Below are positions 10,230 to 19,999 of a stretch of DNA of 44,634 bases, one piece after another (position 1 is the first letter of the stretch; each line of letters starts with the position of its first letter). Made by a program: the position numbers and the translations under genes. The stretch comes from Chara braunii. Lineage: Eukaryota; Streptophyta; Charophyceae; Charales; Characeae. The notes beneath the pieces are model-generated. The model made no database searches, was not told the origin of the DNA, and worked only from the letters and a program-made list of their open reading frames with translations. The stretch spans positions 84,858-129,491 of the forward strand of contig BFEA01000400.1 in the NCBI GenBank assembly GCA_003427395.1, given 5' to 3'.

Positions 10230-11310
10230 TATGAGTAGTTTCCTTAATGTGCGACTACATCTATTATGAAGTGTGGGTTTCAGGAAGGGTGGGAGAGGTA
10301 GTAGGACAATAAATCCTCACTCTATTACATTAAAAAAAAAAGACACAATCAAATATCGATAATTATAGAACCATCACTCTTCTCACGGTGGTCTATAAGT
10401 TGACAATCAAGACATTCAAATGACAAACGTTTTTGTAGATATTATTCACCAAACTCACACCAGATTTACTAAAGGGGAGAAATATTCAACATAACATCCT
10501 CCTCGTAAATGAATTAGTGAAGCTAACTCGCTAATTTAAGTACAATGCAACTTTCATCTTTTTTTATTTTGAGAAAGTTTATGACCATGTTGATTGACTT
10601 TTTCTAGATAAGTAAGTTTATGACCATATTGATTGACTTTTTTTAGATAAGCATATGAAAACACTTAATTTTGGACAAGGTTTTCGACATTGGGTGAGAA
10701 TTATGCATACTAACGCTGCAATGAGAGTTCTAGCAAATAGTAATCTAGCCCCACCATAAGGGAAAGGTTGTAAGCACACAACGTTTGGTGAGATAAGGGG
10801 ATCATATTGCCCCCTTTCTTTTTGGAGGCTCTACTTGTCAACACATCTCATCACAAAAATATTAAACATATTCAGATCCTCGATGCCTGAGGAGGCAATA
10901 CCAGTTTGCTTGTTGTGTGCTTATAACCTTTCCCTTATGGTAGATGGTTCTCATAATAACTTGATTACAGTCCAAAATACGAGGATTAACGGCGGTAATA
11001 AAACCTTGGGGTGCTTGATACATTATCAAGGATTTTGCCCCCCTGAACGACCACACATTAATTGGTTTTCATTAGAGGCCTATGTTAGAGTGTTAGGGTC
11101 TCTTTGACGGCGGAAAACAAACCAACAACCAATAATAAATGGATCACCTAACCAGCACAAGACAAGCTGACACTATGGAAGGACAAACATACCTCCCTCA
11201 TCGGTCGGACACTGGCTATTAATAAGGTAATTCTTGCTTCCTCTGATTTATATCAACGACCTGGGCAATTGAAAAAACTACTTTTATTTTTTTTGTAGAG
11301 ACGAGTCAAA
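10230..11310 (+). pseudogene. LINE reverse transcriptase remnant
   Basis: Spread over frames are the hallmarks of a non-LTR RT. There is an N-Y-R-x-I-T-L-L-T-V-V-Y-K-L type stretch (about 10362-10400), then an HQT-RFTKGRNIQHNILLVNEL-type stretch (about 10450-10515). FEKVYDHVD (first aspartate region, about 10568-10597) and MKTLNFGQGFRHWVRIMHTN (about 10650-10710) follow, and later KLTLWKDKHTSLIGRTLAIN-like sequence (about 11163-11225). The catalytic xxDD box is not recoverable. A 39-bp tandem duplication (10575-10653) duplicates the KVYDHVD segment. Numerous stops make it inactive. Confidence 0.7.
10575..10653. repeat. 39-bp tandem duplication inside the RT remnant
   Basis: AAGTTTATGACCAT-TTGATT units begin at 10575 and 10614 with only a few differences. 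They duplicate the codons around the first catalytic aspartate region. Confidence 0.7.
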
Positions 11311-12050
11311 TATTTCCTCTAGCGTGAATTCATGAGTGTGAAAGTGTGATTAGTAAAGTAGCATGGTTATAAGTAATCCAACCTTAAAGGGAGACTTGGT
11401 ATCATTGATCCATCCACGCATGATATGACACTGTCAATTTAATTGGTAAATATCTTACTCTTTAATTTACGAACTCCTTAGACTACTTTAGCCTTGGAGC
11501 AAATTGTGAAACTAGCACCAACAGTCCCAACTGAAATAAACCAAATTATATAGTTGAAAAACAGATGTCGGTCTATTCCAAGTGGGCAGGTTCAAAGTTT
11601 AGGAGGTATCAAGGACCCGAATAGATAAACAATCAAGGATGATGTACGAAAAAATCCATTGTAGTTCAACCTTGTCAAAATTTGGCAAAGACTGCCCCTA
11701 CCTAACAAGATTTCCCTGAACAGGTGGGAAACGATTTGTCAACAATCCCTTTTTAACAATAGATGGATAACAAATTTATGTGGAAGGATGCTTCAATGCA
11801 TGGGCTCTCCATGAAGAGGGTAAGTGAAAAACAAAGATCTCAAAATTGAGGATATATAGTGTCGTGACTCAAATGATTGAAAGAATTTGAGACATTGAGT
11901 AACTTCCTTATGGAGGGTCAGGACAACTTGACAATCAGTCATTCAACCTAATCTAAAAGGGATTTGGGTATTCTAAGCCCATTTATACAAGTTGTGACAC
12001 TTTTAATGCAGTGAATTAAAATACCACTCTTCAACCCACAAATTCTTTGG
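11311..12050 (+). pseudogene. Probable LINE ORF2 sequence downstream of RT, highly decayed
   Basis: A stretch readable as PNKISLNRWETICQQSLF-type sequence near 11700-11770 fits the region after the RT in LINE ORF2 proteins. Frames are interrupted throughout. The call rests mainly on position between the RT remnant and the tail at 12608. Confidence 0.35.
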
Positions 12051-12062
12051 GTAATTTCGGCC

Positions 12063-12290
12063 TTGGAAGAGATTGCGAGACTGACTCTTGAGGCACCACT
12101 AGGCACAAACCTCCTTTGTTGGTTAGAGAATCGGTTTCCCCCGACAGCCACAACAATAGTAGAAGTACAATGGTTTGGTCATGAGTATAAACAGGCAAAG
12201 TTCGATTATAATGGCAGAGCGGTCGAGATAGCAGGGTGGGGAAGGAACCAGTATGTAGTAGCAAGATATTTGGCGCCTTACATAGGGTGA
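12063..12290 (+). pseudogene. LINE C-terminal module (FPP/QWFG type)
   Basis: A 75-codon open frame contains NRFPPTATTIVEVQWFG, which aligns with DPFPPSQLAVVDLQWFG of the minus-strand module at 13006-13317. It extends further to a natural-looking stop after ARYLAPYIG. It lies about 320 bp before a hairpin tail and A-run (12608-12730), the same arrangement as other copies. I do not recognise the fold. It probably represents the last part of ORF2 of this LINE family or a small separate ORF. Confidence 0.45.
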
Positions 12291-12607
12291 AGAGGTTTTT
12301 TCCCCTTCTCGAGCTATCTACTCAGTCAATTCTCTAGCTCATAGAGTACCCAAATTCATGGATGGGACCCTTTCCCATCCCACTCGTCATCCATGATGAA
12401 AGTCCTATGAGAGGGCTAGGTGGTACAAACAAGAGCTGGACAGGAGGATAAAGGGATCAGACAGTGTCCCCCGATGCCCCTACTCTTCCTTGACGCTCGC
12501 CCCAACTATCTCTATGACAGACAAAAGCTTGAGCTTACTTTGAGTGTTTGTACTTTCGATAATACCCTTTAACAACTGAAATGATTTTATTTTTGTATAA
12601 TGGAAGC

Positions 12608-12730
12608 TAAACCTGATTTCTATCAGGTGCTGGTCCCCACCAATAGATTGGATCCAACAACGAGGCTGCTAATGGTGGGTCTCATGTCACCACCACTAGT
12701 AGTGCCGACTAGTTTTATATAAAAAAAAAA
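12608..12730 (+). repeat. LINE 3' tail with A-run (T2)
   Basis: A diverged hairpin block, then CCCCACCAATAGATTGGA, an extension carrying ACTAGTAG, then an A-run ending at 12730. Same architecture as 13741-13860. Probably the 3' end of the LINE whose RT and C-terminal remnants lie upstream. Confidence 0.6.
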
Positions 12731-12824
12731 GAACCTTTTTTGTTTTATTAAAAAAAAACATCCCTTGGAACAGTATGGAGTGATGTTTTAGGCATGTTGT
12801 ACTCCTATCTACCCTAAAGGTGAC

Positions 12825-12875
12825 TCTAGTCTATTGGTGGGGAGCATCACCTGTTGGAAAGCGGGTCCAACCTCC
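12825..12875 (-). repeat. LINE 3' tail, minus orientation (T3)
   Basis: Read on the minus strand, GTTGGA-CCCGCTT-TCCAAC forms the first hairpin with a C-G to T-A covariation relative to other copies. CCCCACCAATAGA precedes the 3' end. It lies downstream (minus strand) of the module at 13006-13317. No clear A-run is attached. Confidence 0.6.
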
Positions 12876-13005
12876 CCATTGAATCCAATAAAGAACTTTT
12901 AAACATAAGCATGAATGAGGGCAGTGACGCCTCTTCAGTCCTTTCTGGACCACCAGATCCGTCTAACATAACAAGTTACCTTGCCCTTCATAAATCGATT
13001 GAAAA

Positions 13006-13317
13006 TCACTCCCCATCTCTACCAAACCACTGCAAATCCACCACAGCGAGTTGTGAAGGAGGAAAGGGATCTCCAAAACAATTTGGAAATCTAAGGGAAG
13101 ACCTTGGCTGCAGTGCAAACCAGTCAAAAAACCAGAAATGAAAGTCTCTCTTGAAAGATTTTTCCATCCTTTCTCCTCTTGGCCACTCCACCTTACCCAG
13201 ACCCTTCCCTTGAGTTCCCCTCAACCAATTCAAATAAACGTTTTGGATTGTTTCTTTAATATCCTTCTTCTGATGTAATTTGAGAAGTTCATTCGAAAAA
13301 GTTAAATACCGGATCAA
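13006..13317 (-). pseudogene. LINE C-terminal module, minus strand
   Basis: A 103-codon open frame on the minus strand ends with DFHFWFFDWFALQP then a GDPFPPSQLAVVDLQWFG segment. The same pattern occurs at 3648-3740, 12063-12290, 13262-13600 and 17190-17330. Upstream it reads ETIQNVYLNWL, matching QQIVKQFSDCWLGG of the plus-strand neighbour. It is followed on its own strand by the tail at 12875-12825. The function of this module is not known to me. Confidence 0.5.
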
Positions 13318-13600
13318 ATTCTTATCATCGAATGCTGAAATTCAACAAATTGTCAAACAATTTAGTGATTGTTGGCTAGGAGGACTCTAGGGGAAAAAGG
13401 TTAAAAAAATACGTGGTGTGGGGTTCAGGGGATGGGCAAGAGAATTCTTTCTGTTTTTTCATGATTGGACCACTTTGGATCCCTCTATTCCACTTCACCC
13501 CTTTTCTGACTCTTTTGACTTGTTCCCTCCCTCTGCGCTGAACCTTGTGCCTCAAAACTGGATGGAGTACTATAAAGTAGATTAGTATGTTATCAAAATG
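13262..13600 (+). pseudogene. LINE C-terminal module, plus strand
   Basis: Sequence in two frames gives IQQIVKQFSDCWLGG, then FLFFHDWTTLDPSIPLHP and a DLFPPSALNLV segment. This is the same module as the minus-strand copy immediately to its left, so the two lie back to back and diverge. Its own hairpin tail and A-run follow at 13741-13860. Stops and a frameshift near 13375-13440 break it. Confidence 0.55.
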
Positions 13601-13740
13601 CTTTGACATACAAACTGCGGTGTGCTAGAACTTCGGGAGGTAGATTTGACGCCTAATTTCATGGTGAAGAGGTGCACTAGACAATCACAACACAAAGGTC
13701 TCAAAATTCCTGTCATACTGGATTTCATTTTTGTTCTAGG

Positions 13741-13860
13741 GGGACGCTAGAGCTGGTCTCCAGCAGATGTTGCTCCCCACCAATAGATGGAGTGGCTAAC
13801 TCTGGGTTAACTAGGGCTAGATGCTCATATTACCATCCCTAGTAGATCTGAAAAAAAAAA
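13741..13860 (+). repeat. LINE 3' tail with A-run (T4)
   Basis: Begins GGGACGCTAGAGCTGG and continues through CTCCCCACCAATAGATGGAG, then CTAGGG...CCCTAGTAGATC (a third possible hairpin) and a 10-A run. It is the 3' end of the LINE fragment at 13262-13600. Confidence 0.7.
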
Positions 13861-14057
13861 CCCTCAAATGATTGATGCTTGTTTGAGGAGCTTCATTTGT
13901 ATTTTGCCATCATTCTGCCACTGCGCTGGAGAATCTTAAAATGATTCTTTTGAATTGGATCAGAATCCTTCATAAGGGCCCCAACGTGCGAACTAGTGAT
14001 GAGGTTACCCTTCGATATCATCAAAACCAGATAGGTAATGCAGTGGAGATCCACCCT

Positions 14058-14143
14058 CTTTTTATTTATTTTTATTTTTTTAACACAAAGAACTCCATCT
14101 ATTGGTGGGGAGCATCACCTGCTGGAAAACGGGTCCAGCGTCC
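14058..14143 (-). repeat. LINE/retroposon 3' tail with T-rich run, minus orientation (T5)
   Basis: A T-rich run (14058-14081) is followed on the plus strand by CTCCATCTATTGGTGGGGAG and the CTGGA-CCCGTTT-TCCAG hairpin in reverse. A weak, decayed match to the LINE C-terminal module may lie at 14283-14430 on the same strand. Confidence 0.65.
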
Positions 14144-14476
14144 GTTGAATACATGAATACATAAATGCATGAGTACCAGATGAGATTAATTACCATTGAT
14201 GTCTGTGTTGTCAGTACAAATGTGTGAGCTGCCTAGAATTGCCTTTTCACCTCATAGAGGGTGCCTAATAGGAAAATTTGTACTACCATATTACCAGCAG
14301 CCCACTTTTCTTCCATAAAATGAAGTCGAGGTCATGCCTCCCCCAACCCATACCAGTGTAAGTCAACAAGTGCCATCTCAAAAAGGAGGGAAAAAGACTG
14401 AGAAAAAACTGGGGATCTGAGGGAACCCTACTTGGAGATTGTGTAGCCTGCTTTTTCCTCCCATCTGACCCATAAT

Positions 14477-14771
14477 GACCATTTCGTTTTTTGAACGAAA
14501 TTGAAACAGAGTTTTTTGGTCGAAAACTCGTCAAAATTCGTTCAAAAAATAAAAGATGTCCAACGTTGGACCCTCAGGAACAACAAATTTTGACAAGTTT
14601 TCGGCCAAAAAAGTCGGTTTCAATTTCGTTCAAAAAATAAAAGATGTCCATTTTGACGAAATACAAACGCTGAACCCTCAGAAACAACAAATTTTGATGA
14701 GTTTTCGGTAAAAAAACTCGGTTTCAATTTCGTTCAAAAAATAAAAGATGTCAATTTTGACGAAATGACAG
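14477..14771. mobile_element. AT-rich MITE-like element, long copy
   Basis: Ends GACCATTTCG...CGAAATGACAG. The interior is a series of repeats of TTTCAATTTCGTTCAAAA, ACTCGTCAAAA-type and AAAAGATGTC blocks, partly inverted. The shorter element at 15440-15624 has the same termini in reverse order. No ORF. The internal duplication explains the greater length. Confidence 0.65.
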
Positions 14772-15439
14772 TTTCATTTGTTTTTCTCTTCCTACCTCTA
14801 GATAGAACCGTACCAACTCAATGACACAAGACTCAAGGAAGATGGTGAGAGTAATTCAGGAAAATCCGAGAGTGTGATCGTAGAGGAATTTCGGGATCCA
14901 AGTTTGTCCAGTAAGTGAAACGAATTCTATAATCTTTGCATATATGTACCTGACTCTCATCTTAATTTTCACCCCCTGCCCTATTCCACTTAATTTATCT
15001 CATCTTTCCCCCCGGGGGTCCCCCAAGCCAATCGCCACAAAATTGTTGGATGTGTTGTCTGATTTCTTTTTTGGTGGACATGAATTTTATTTTGTCCTTA
15101 TAATTTTCTCATTCGGATGTGATGTCAATTTGAACTTGTTGTTTGATTGAGTCTGTAAATTTTGGCTCATCAAGCCTGACCCCTTCCAACTCATAAGTAC
15201 AACGTCTACGACTCTACGCCATAATGCCCAAATGATTGCTCTCCTTCATATTTTATAGATATTGAGAGTAAATGTGTCTTCTGTTAAGAAACTCAACTCG
15301 GTCAATGGAGGGATCCCAAGTTTCACATAGCATCGTTTTCCAATTTCAAGGCCATGTTTCAATGGTCCCTAAATGATTTTATTTTCTATCCCACCATCTT
15401 CATAGCCAGATTGCCCCTGGGCATCTCAAGAAGATATAA
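14772..15439. other. Stretch without a recognised gene between two MITEs
   Basis: Includes a 68-codon ORF (14944-15150) with no recognisable motif. Nothing else could be assigned. Confidence 0.4.
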
Positions 15440-15624
15440 CTGTCATTTTGTCAAAATTTACATCTTTTTTTTTTTGAACGAAATTGAAACTGAGTTTTTT
15501 GGCAAAAAACTCATTAAAAGTTTTTGTTCCTGAGGGTCCGGCGTTTTTTGACGAGTTTTCGGCCAAAAAACTTGGTTTCAATTTCGTTCAAAACATAAAA
15601 AATGTCAATTTTGACGAAATGGTC
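15440..15624. mobile_element. AT-rich MITE-like foldback, short copy
   Basis: The left arm CTGTCATTTTGTCAAAATTT and the right arm ending CAATTTTGACGAAATGGTC are inverted. Pairing continues inward through TTTTGAACGAAATTGAAAC and GAGTTTTTTGGC for about 70 bp per arm. Relative to 14477-14771 it lies in the opposite orientation. Confidence 0.7.
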
Positions 15625-15684
15625 GTTATTTTTTCAATGGGTTTCTAAAATATTTCGAGATGAAAATGTCGAGACACAAAACTT

Positions 15685-16020
15685 ACACCATGGTAAGGCC
15701 AAACCCTTATGTTCCAAGGAGGTCCTATCAATAAGTCAATCAATTGTTAGTAGGCAACGATGGTCGATCTGTCATTGCAGTGACGTCACTTTGGTTGACT
15801 TAGATTTAATAGTTTTAAACCATTTAATGAGGTGTAAATCTTATTTGGCTATGTTCAATTGATTCATCCATCTAGCCTCAGTTCTATCCCTCCAATTCAA
15901 TCTAGGCCTGAGCATCCGATAAGTAGATTTGACTGTTATAGTATGTAACTTTTGGACCCACAATCTGTTTTTTCCAATTGGGTTGGACCAGACCCAACTG
16001 GCATCGTTGAAAGCCAATTT
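15685..16020 (+). pseudogene. Retroelement ORF remnant, inverted partner of 16372-16790
   Basis: The translation QNLHHGKAKPLCSKEVLSIS then QSIVSRQRW, with a later DLIVLNHL segment, aligns over about 110 residues with the minus-strand translation of 16790-16372 (QNLHHGKAIPFCAREEFSII then QSFVAKQRW; LALIVLNAF). Conservation at the protein level across an inverted pair suggests former coding sequence, probably part of a LINE ORF2, but I do not recognise the domain. Stops interrupt both copies. Confidence 0.5.
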
Positions 16021-16371
16021 ATCTATTGAGTAAGCTGGCTGAAAAGCTAATCATTAATATCTTTAAATTGCAGTACTCCGATTCAGAATATTTGATCCAC
16101 TTGATACCATTTAGTTTGCTAAGGTTGGAGGCTCCTTATAATGCCACTATTTCCAAGCGAGTAGAGAAACACAAGAATATTTCGATCATCTCCTACCATG
16201 ATCACATCTCCTACCTGTTGTGCGTTATCGTTAAAACCTACCCAGTCACTCTCTTGTATATTGGACCCTTTTTTCCGTAAATGGTGAAGTCCTCGTTAAT
16301 CTGTTTGGACTTGGCCAAGACAAAATTCTGCAAAGATCCCAACCAGATGAGACTAGATGAGTTTCAATTAA

Positions 16372-16790
16372 TCAGGTGTTTAGAATCAGGGTGTTACAAA
16401 GTAAGGACAAAATGGCTTTAGATCCTGCAAAGTGGGCCTGAACGACAACAATGGGTAGGGGTTGGTAGTGCACTCGTTCTCTACACACCCAAATGGTAGA
16501 ATCAATGTATTGGATAATCTGACCTAAAGTACACCTACAAGACAGAGTGGAGGCCTGCTGGATTCGACAACTAAATGTAAGTAAAAAAATTATCCGCCCT
16601 ATAAAGGCGTTTAACACTATCAAGGCTAACCGGCGAAGATGGCTTCCCTTCAATGACAGGTAGATCATCGCTGCTTGGCCACAAATGACTGGATTATTGA
16701 AAATTCTTCTCTTGCACAGAAAGGAATTGCTTTACCGTGGTGTAAATTTTGTTCTGCTGCTTTCCTGACTGAGCATAGTTTTCTCAATGT
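16372..16790 (-). pseudogene. Retroelement ORF remnant, minus strand
   Basis: Two minus-strand open frames (16668-16372, 98 codons; 16898-16665) together parallel the plus-strand copy at 15685-16020. The frame changes near 16668. No catalytic motif visible. Confidence 0.5.
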
Positions 16791-16879
16791 CCAGGGGCTA
16801 TCTGGCTTTGGAGGTGGTGGGGTGGGTCTGGGGTCAGTTAGGTACCTCACATCCATGGCCCTGGGGTTGGGGGCATTAC

Positions 16880-17335
16880 TATGTGAAATATGGCACAACA
16901 GATAAGCTTGATACTTTTATACAAAATTTACTCAAAACAAGTCGGCGAGATGTCTTTTGGGCATTATGGAGGAGACGTTGTAGACACGAAATGCAGGGTA
17001 GTAGGCTTGATGTTCTTGAATTCATTGACTCTACCAAACAGCAAATCCAAGATAACATCACCACTCAGTGGAAGAAGGTGAAAAAAAGTATCAAATATCT
17101 TTCAAATACTAACGTATTCAACAATTCAGTGGCTGCTGGCTTGGGGGGATCCACGGGGGAAGGCTGGGAAAAATATAATTGAGGGGGGGCTCAGAGGGGT
17201 AATACGCAGGGCTATTTCTTGAATTTTAATGATGGGACGTCCATGAATCCCTCCATACGGTTACGTCCTCTTTCAGAGCTCCCTGATCCTTTCCCCCCTT
17301 CTTCTATCGGAGCTGGTTTGGTCTGGAATACTCGT
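16880..17335 (+). pseudogene. LINE C-terminal module copy
   Basis: DVLEFIDSTKQQIQDNI (about 17009-17060) is followed by a glycine-rich stretch and a stop, then YFLNFNDGTSMNPSIRLRPL with LPDPFPPSS (about 17212-17305). This matches the module seen at 13.0-13.6 kb. A tail of the shared type begins about 200 bp downstream at 17530. The 131-codon frame at 16787-17182 covers the first part. Confidence 0.5.
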
Positions 17336-17529
17336 TAGGGGTCTAATGGTCATCTGGTTTTTGTAGACACTAGCAGGATCGGTAAAAGTCTTGTATGTCC
17401 AGGTAGGGTGATACCAGGGCTTCTCTGTAAGATCTGGCGCCCGATAACTGGGTGGAGGGATAAAAGTTGCAGGCTCATAAGCCTCAAGCACTAAGACCAT
17501 GTCAATCCAAATTCAAATTATGTTTCAAC

Positions 17530-17640
17530 GGGACGCTAGACCCGATTTCCAGAAAGTGATGCTCCCCACTAATAGATAGCGTAGCTGCTAGGGTCTACTA
17601 GAAGGGGTTGCTCCGACCACCCTCCCTAGTAGATCCTCAG
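17530..17640 (+). repeat. LINE 3' tail (T6)
   Basis: GGGACGCTAGACCCGATTTC, then CTCCCCACTAATAGATAG, then CTACTAG...CCTAGTAGATCC as in T4. It is followed by a T-run (17647-17660) rather than an A-run, so the true 3' end is unclear. Confidence 0.6.
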
Positions 17641-17663
17641 TGGCCTTTTTTTTTTTTTGCCAC

Positions 17664-18090
17664 CTCATCCCTGTTATATTCCTCTTTGTTGATGATCTCA
17701 CCGTCTTCATAAAAGCATCCAATAATAGCTTTTTGGCCTGCAAGCAAACAGTCCTGTTCTCAGTGATTGCCGACATGAGGTTTAATTTAGGAGCTGAGAC
17801 ACAGGGCTGGTGTCTTCGCCCAAAAGGGAAGTCCCTGCCCAATGAACTGGGAACCCAAGGATGAAGCAATCAGAGTGCTGGGTGTGCGACTTTCAGCGCT
17901 AGGCAACTGGCCATGGCAAACTCTGATCCAAGTGCTGATGTGGACCCTCTCAAAATGGAAGAGTGTATACACTGGCCTGACAACGAGAGCTTAGGCTGTC
18001 TGCCTTGTTTGGGGTATTGCCCTTGGCAGCTTATCACTTGGAGTGTCCACTAAATGTTATATACTGAATGAGCTTCTGTGTTTTTTACTC
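17664..18090 (+). pseudogene. LINE reverse transcriptase palm remnant
   Basis: LIPVIFLFVDDLTVFIKASN contains the catalytic FVDD box of a non-LTR RT palm. It is followed by LACKQTVLFSVIADMRFNLG. In the next frame come LGVRLSALGNWPWQTLIQVL and LSKWKSVYTGLTTRA, the expected sequence after the palm. A frame change near 17860 and later stops inactivate it. The fragment is 5'-truncated at the T-run. Confidence 0.7.
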
Positions 18091-18344
18091 CCATTCTCCT
18101 CCTCTCTTTGCTGCCGAACCTTCGGGTATCTTTCTTAGGTTCGGAATGCCATCCCATGCAGTGTGCTTTTCCAGGAAACTTCCCTTAAACCACCAGTTTC
18201 TTTGACCCTTCCCTTGCAGCACCTGGAAATGTTCCCCGTGCCAAAAACAAACGAACCGTTGCGGACCTCCTTTTGGCTGGTGCCGCTAGCCATTTTTCCT
18301 TGGCAGGCCAACCTGCGAAACTTACCGCGTGTTGTCCAGTTGAT

Positions 18345-19214
18345 GTAGCTTAGTGGTTAGACCACCGGTTGGAAATGCGCATTGTGGTATGAGGTTGCGG
18401 GTTCAGAGCTCCGCAGCCTTGCGCATGGACACCGGTAGGGCATTAGAATGACGCACCGCTGGACACACACTCCCCTGGGCTGACGCAGGTAAGCTATTAC
18501 AGATACTGCTTGCACACCACCCAGGGGTCTTAGTCCATGGTTGCTGTGTGCTGGGTTTGGGCTGTGGGATGTTTGCCTGATGCTCTTAGTTCTAGCGGTT
18601 CTTTGCGCACTTGCATACTTGGGGATGATTGTTCAATTGCCTTCCAGTCTGATATTGTGTACAAATTGGTAAGTTTTCACAGTAGCTCAGTAGGTTCGAT
18701 AGAAGATTGCATGGATGAGGTCGTGTGTTCAAACTCGCTTACCTAGTGGGAGGCAGGACCAAGAGACCTACACATCGCCCACAGACTCAGGAACGGTTGA
18801 TGAGAGTGAAACTAGTACAGACTGTGGTCTGTGTTGGTAGGTTTCTCGCGAGGGGTTAGGATGAGGGCTCCCCTTAGGACAGCTCGCCTGTAGAACAGGA
18901 ACGGTTGATGAGAATGAGACTTAGTACGCTCTACGGTCGATGTCTGTCTGAACTAGGACCCTACAGACCACCCATGGAACGAGGAACAGTTGATGAGAGT
19001 GAGACTTAGTACAGTCTATGGTCGGTGCTGGTAGGGCTCTTGTGTTGGAGGGGCTCTCTACAAGATTGGTTGGGTTGCCTGCCTCCTATGTCCGGTTCAC
19101 TATCAACAAACAAGTAGTAATGACAACAGTGTGCACAGCGAACAACCTAACAACAAACAACAGTAACAACAGTTGTGTACACAACGATAGGAACACAAAA
19201 TAGGCCCACCTATG
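18345..19214 (+). mobile_element. R2 dimeric tRNA-derived SINE-like element, first part
   Basis: Matches, in inverse orientation, 37330-38333. The first head (18345-18417) has an A-box-like TAGCTTAGTGGTTAGA, a CCGGTTGGAAATG anticodon-like arm and a B-like GCGGGTTC. The minus-strand partner reads GTGGCCGAGTGTTTAGGGCA, as in a class II tRNA with a TTGGAAA loop (GGA, Ser). A second head (18684-18745) has TAGCTCAGTAGG and GTGTTCAAACTC. Downstream come three copies of a block with GGTTGATGAGAGTGAGAC, then a TAACAACAAACAACAG-type stretch. The element is interrupted at 19214 by a 785-bp retroposon and resumes at 20000. Confidence 0.7.
18789..19040. repeat. Three tandem blocks within R2
   Basis: Blocks with GGAAC-GTTGATGAGA-TGA start near 18789, 18897 and 18982, each followed by TAGTAC and a GGTC-rich segment. 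The inverted R2 copy also carries three (near 37535, 37630 and 37805 in reverse). Confidence 0.7.
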
Positions 19215-19999
19215 AAGGTATCCTCTAGGAGGGAATTGGATGCCTTTGCGGATAAGGGGTAAGGACGGGGTCTGTTCCAGGTTGGGGCCGAGGTGCTTTT
19301 CCTCGGCGGTGGCAGCATGAAATAGGGTTTGCGGGCAGGGGGAAGTTTCTTTGCGTGGTGACTTCTCGAAGCTTCTTGGACAAATTATGGTATATTAAGC
19401 CTTTCGGGGTTCTGAAAGCCTCTGGTCTTCTTCTTCATTAGGATATTCGATTTCAGAGATGGTTGCACCTGGACTGACATCAGCAGCGTTGCTCTGTTCT
19501 GTGCCCTCAGTTTGCCGATGCCAGAACGACGCTGGCCGGAGCTGGGGTGTTACCCTGTAACCTGCAACGACAGGAGTGTGAGGCCTTGTAGAGAGATCTG
19601 GGGTTTGCCGAGGAAGGAAGGTAAGCCAGTGGCGAATTGTGGGGGACCGACCGCCTTGACACCCTATGGGCTTGGGGATAGTCTTGGTGGCGAGAAGAGG
19701 TCAGCTATGGATGATGTTGGTCTGGTCAGTACTGTCTTTGAGTAGTAATGTCCCGGTATAGGGAGGGCTAGGAGTTGCTCTATATTTAGGAAAGTGGAAT
19801 GGCTGATATAGCATAGTATTCAATTTTTGAGTTCTTCATCAGAAAAGATTCTTAGCCGAAGCCGGGTAATGGCCCTGGCACCTCATATGTTGTGTAATAA
19901 TTCATGTGGGACGCTGGACCCGGTTTCCAGCACGTGCTGCTCCCCACGAATAGATTGGAGCAAATTGTCCCAAAAAAAAAAAAAAAAAAAAAAAAAAGT
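19215..19999 (+). mobile_element. 785-bp retroposon inserted into R2 with target-site duplication
   Basis: The insertion lies between two copies of CCACCTATG (19206-19214 and 20000-20008; 11 bp if one mismatch is allowed). It ends in the two-hairpin tail (19908-19970) and an A-run to 19997. The inverted R2 copy near 37165-37190 carries the uninterrupted site. Internally it has a GGGGCCGAG..CCTCGGCGG block shared with 23050-23180 and an R1-type GACGCTGGCCGGAGCTGGGG module (19523-19640). No recognisable protein is encoded, so it is probably mobilised in trans by a LINE sharing its tail. Confidence 0.75.
19908..19997 (+). repeat. Two-hairpin 3' tail with A-run (T7)
   Basis: GGGACGCTGGACCCGG begins the tail. 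GCTGGA-CCCGGTT-TCCAGC and GCTCC...GGAGC are the two predicted stems. A 26-A run follows. Confidence 0.8.

Noticed and set aside
18345-18420. Functional tRNA-Ser gene
   Set aside because: The boxes are diverged, the T loop has eight bases and the sequence is the head of the repeated element R2.
18789-19010. Hammerhead-like TGATGAGAGTGAAACTAGTA in the R2 tandem blocks
   Set aside because: It recalls the hammerhead core, but the C before UGAUGA is missing, no stem II fits in the 3-4 bases available, most copies read GAGAC instead of GAAAC, and no stem I pairing exists.
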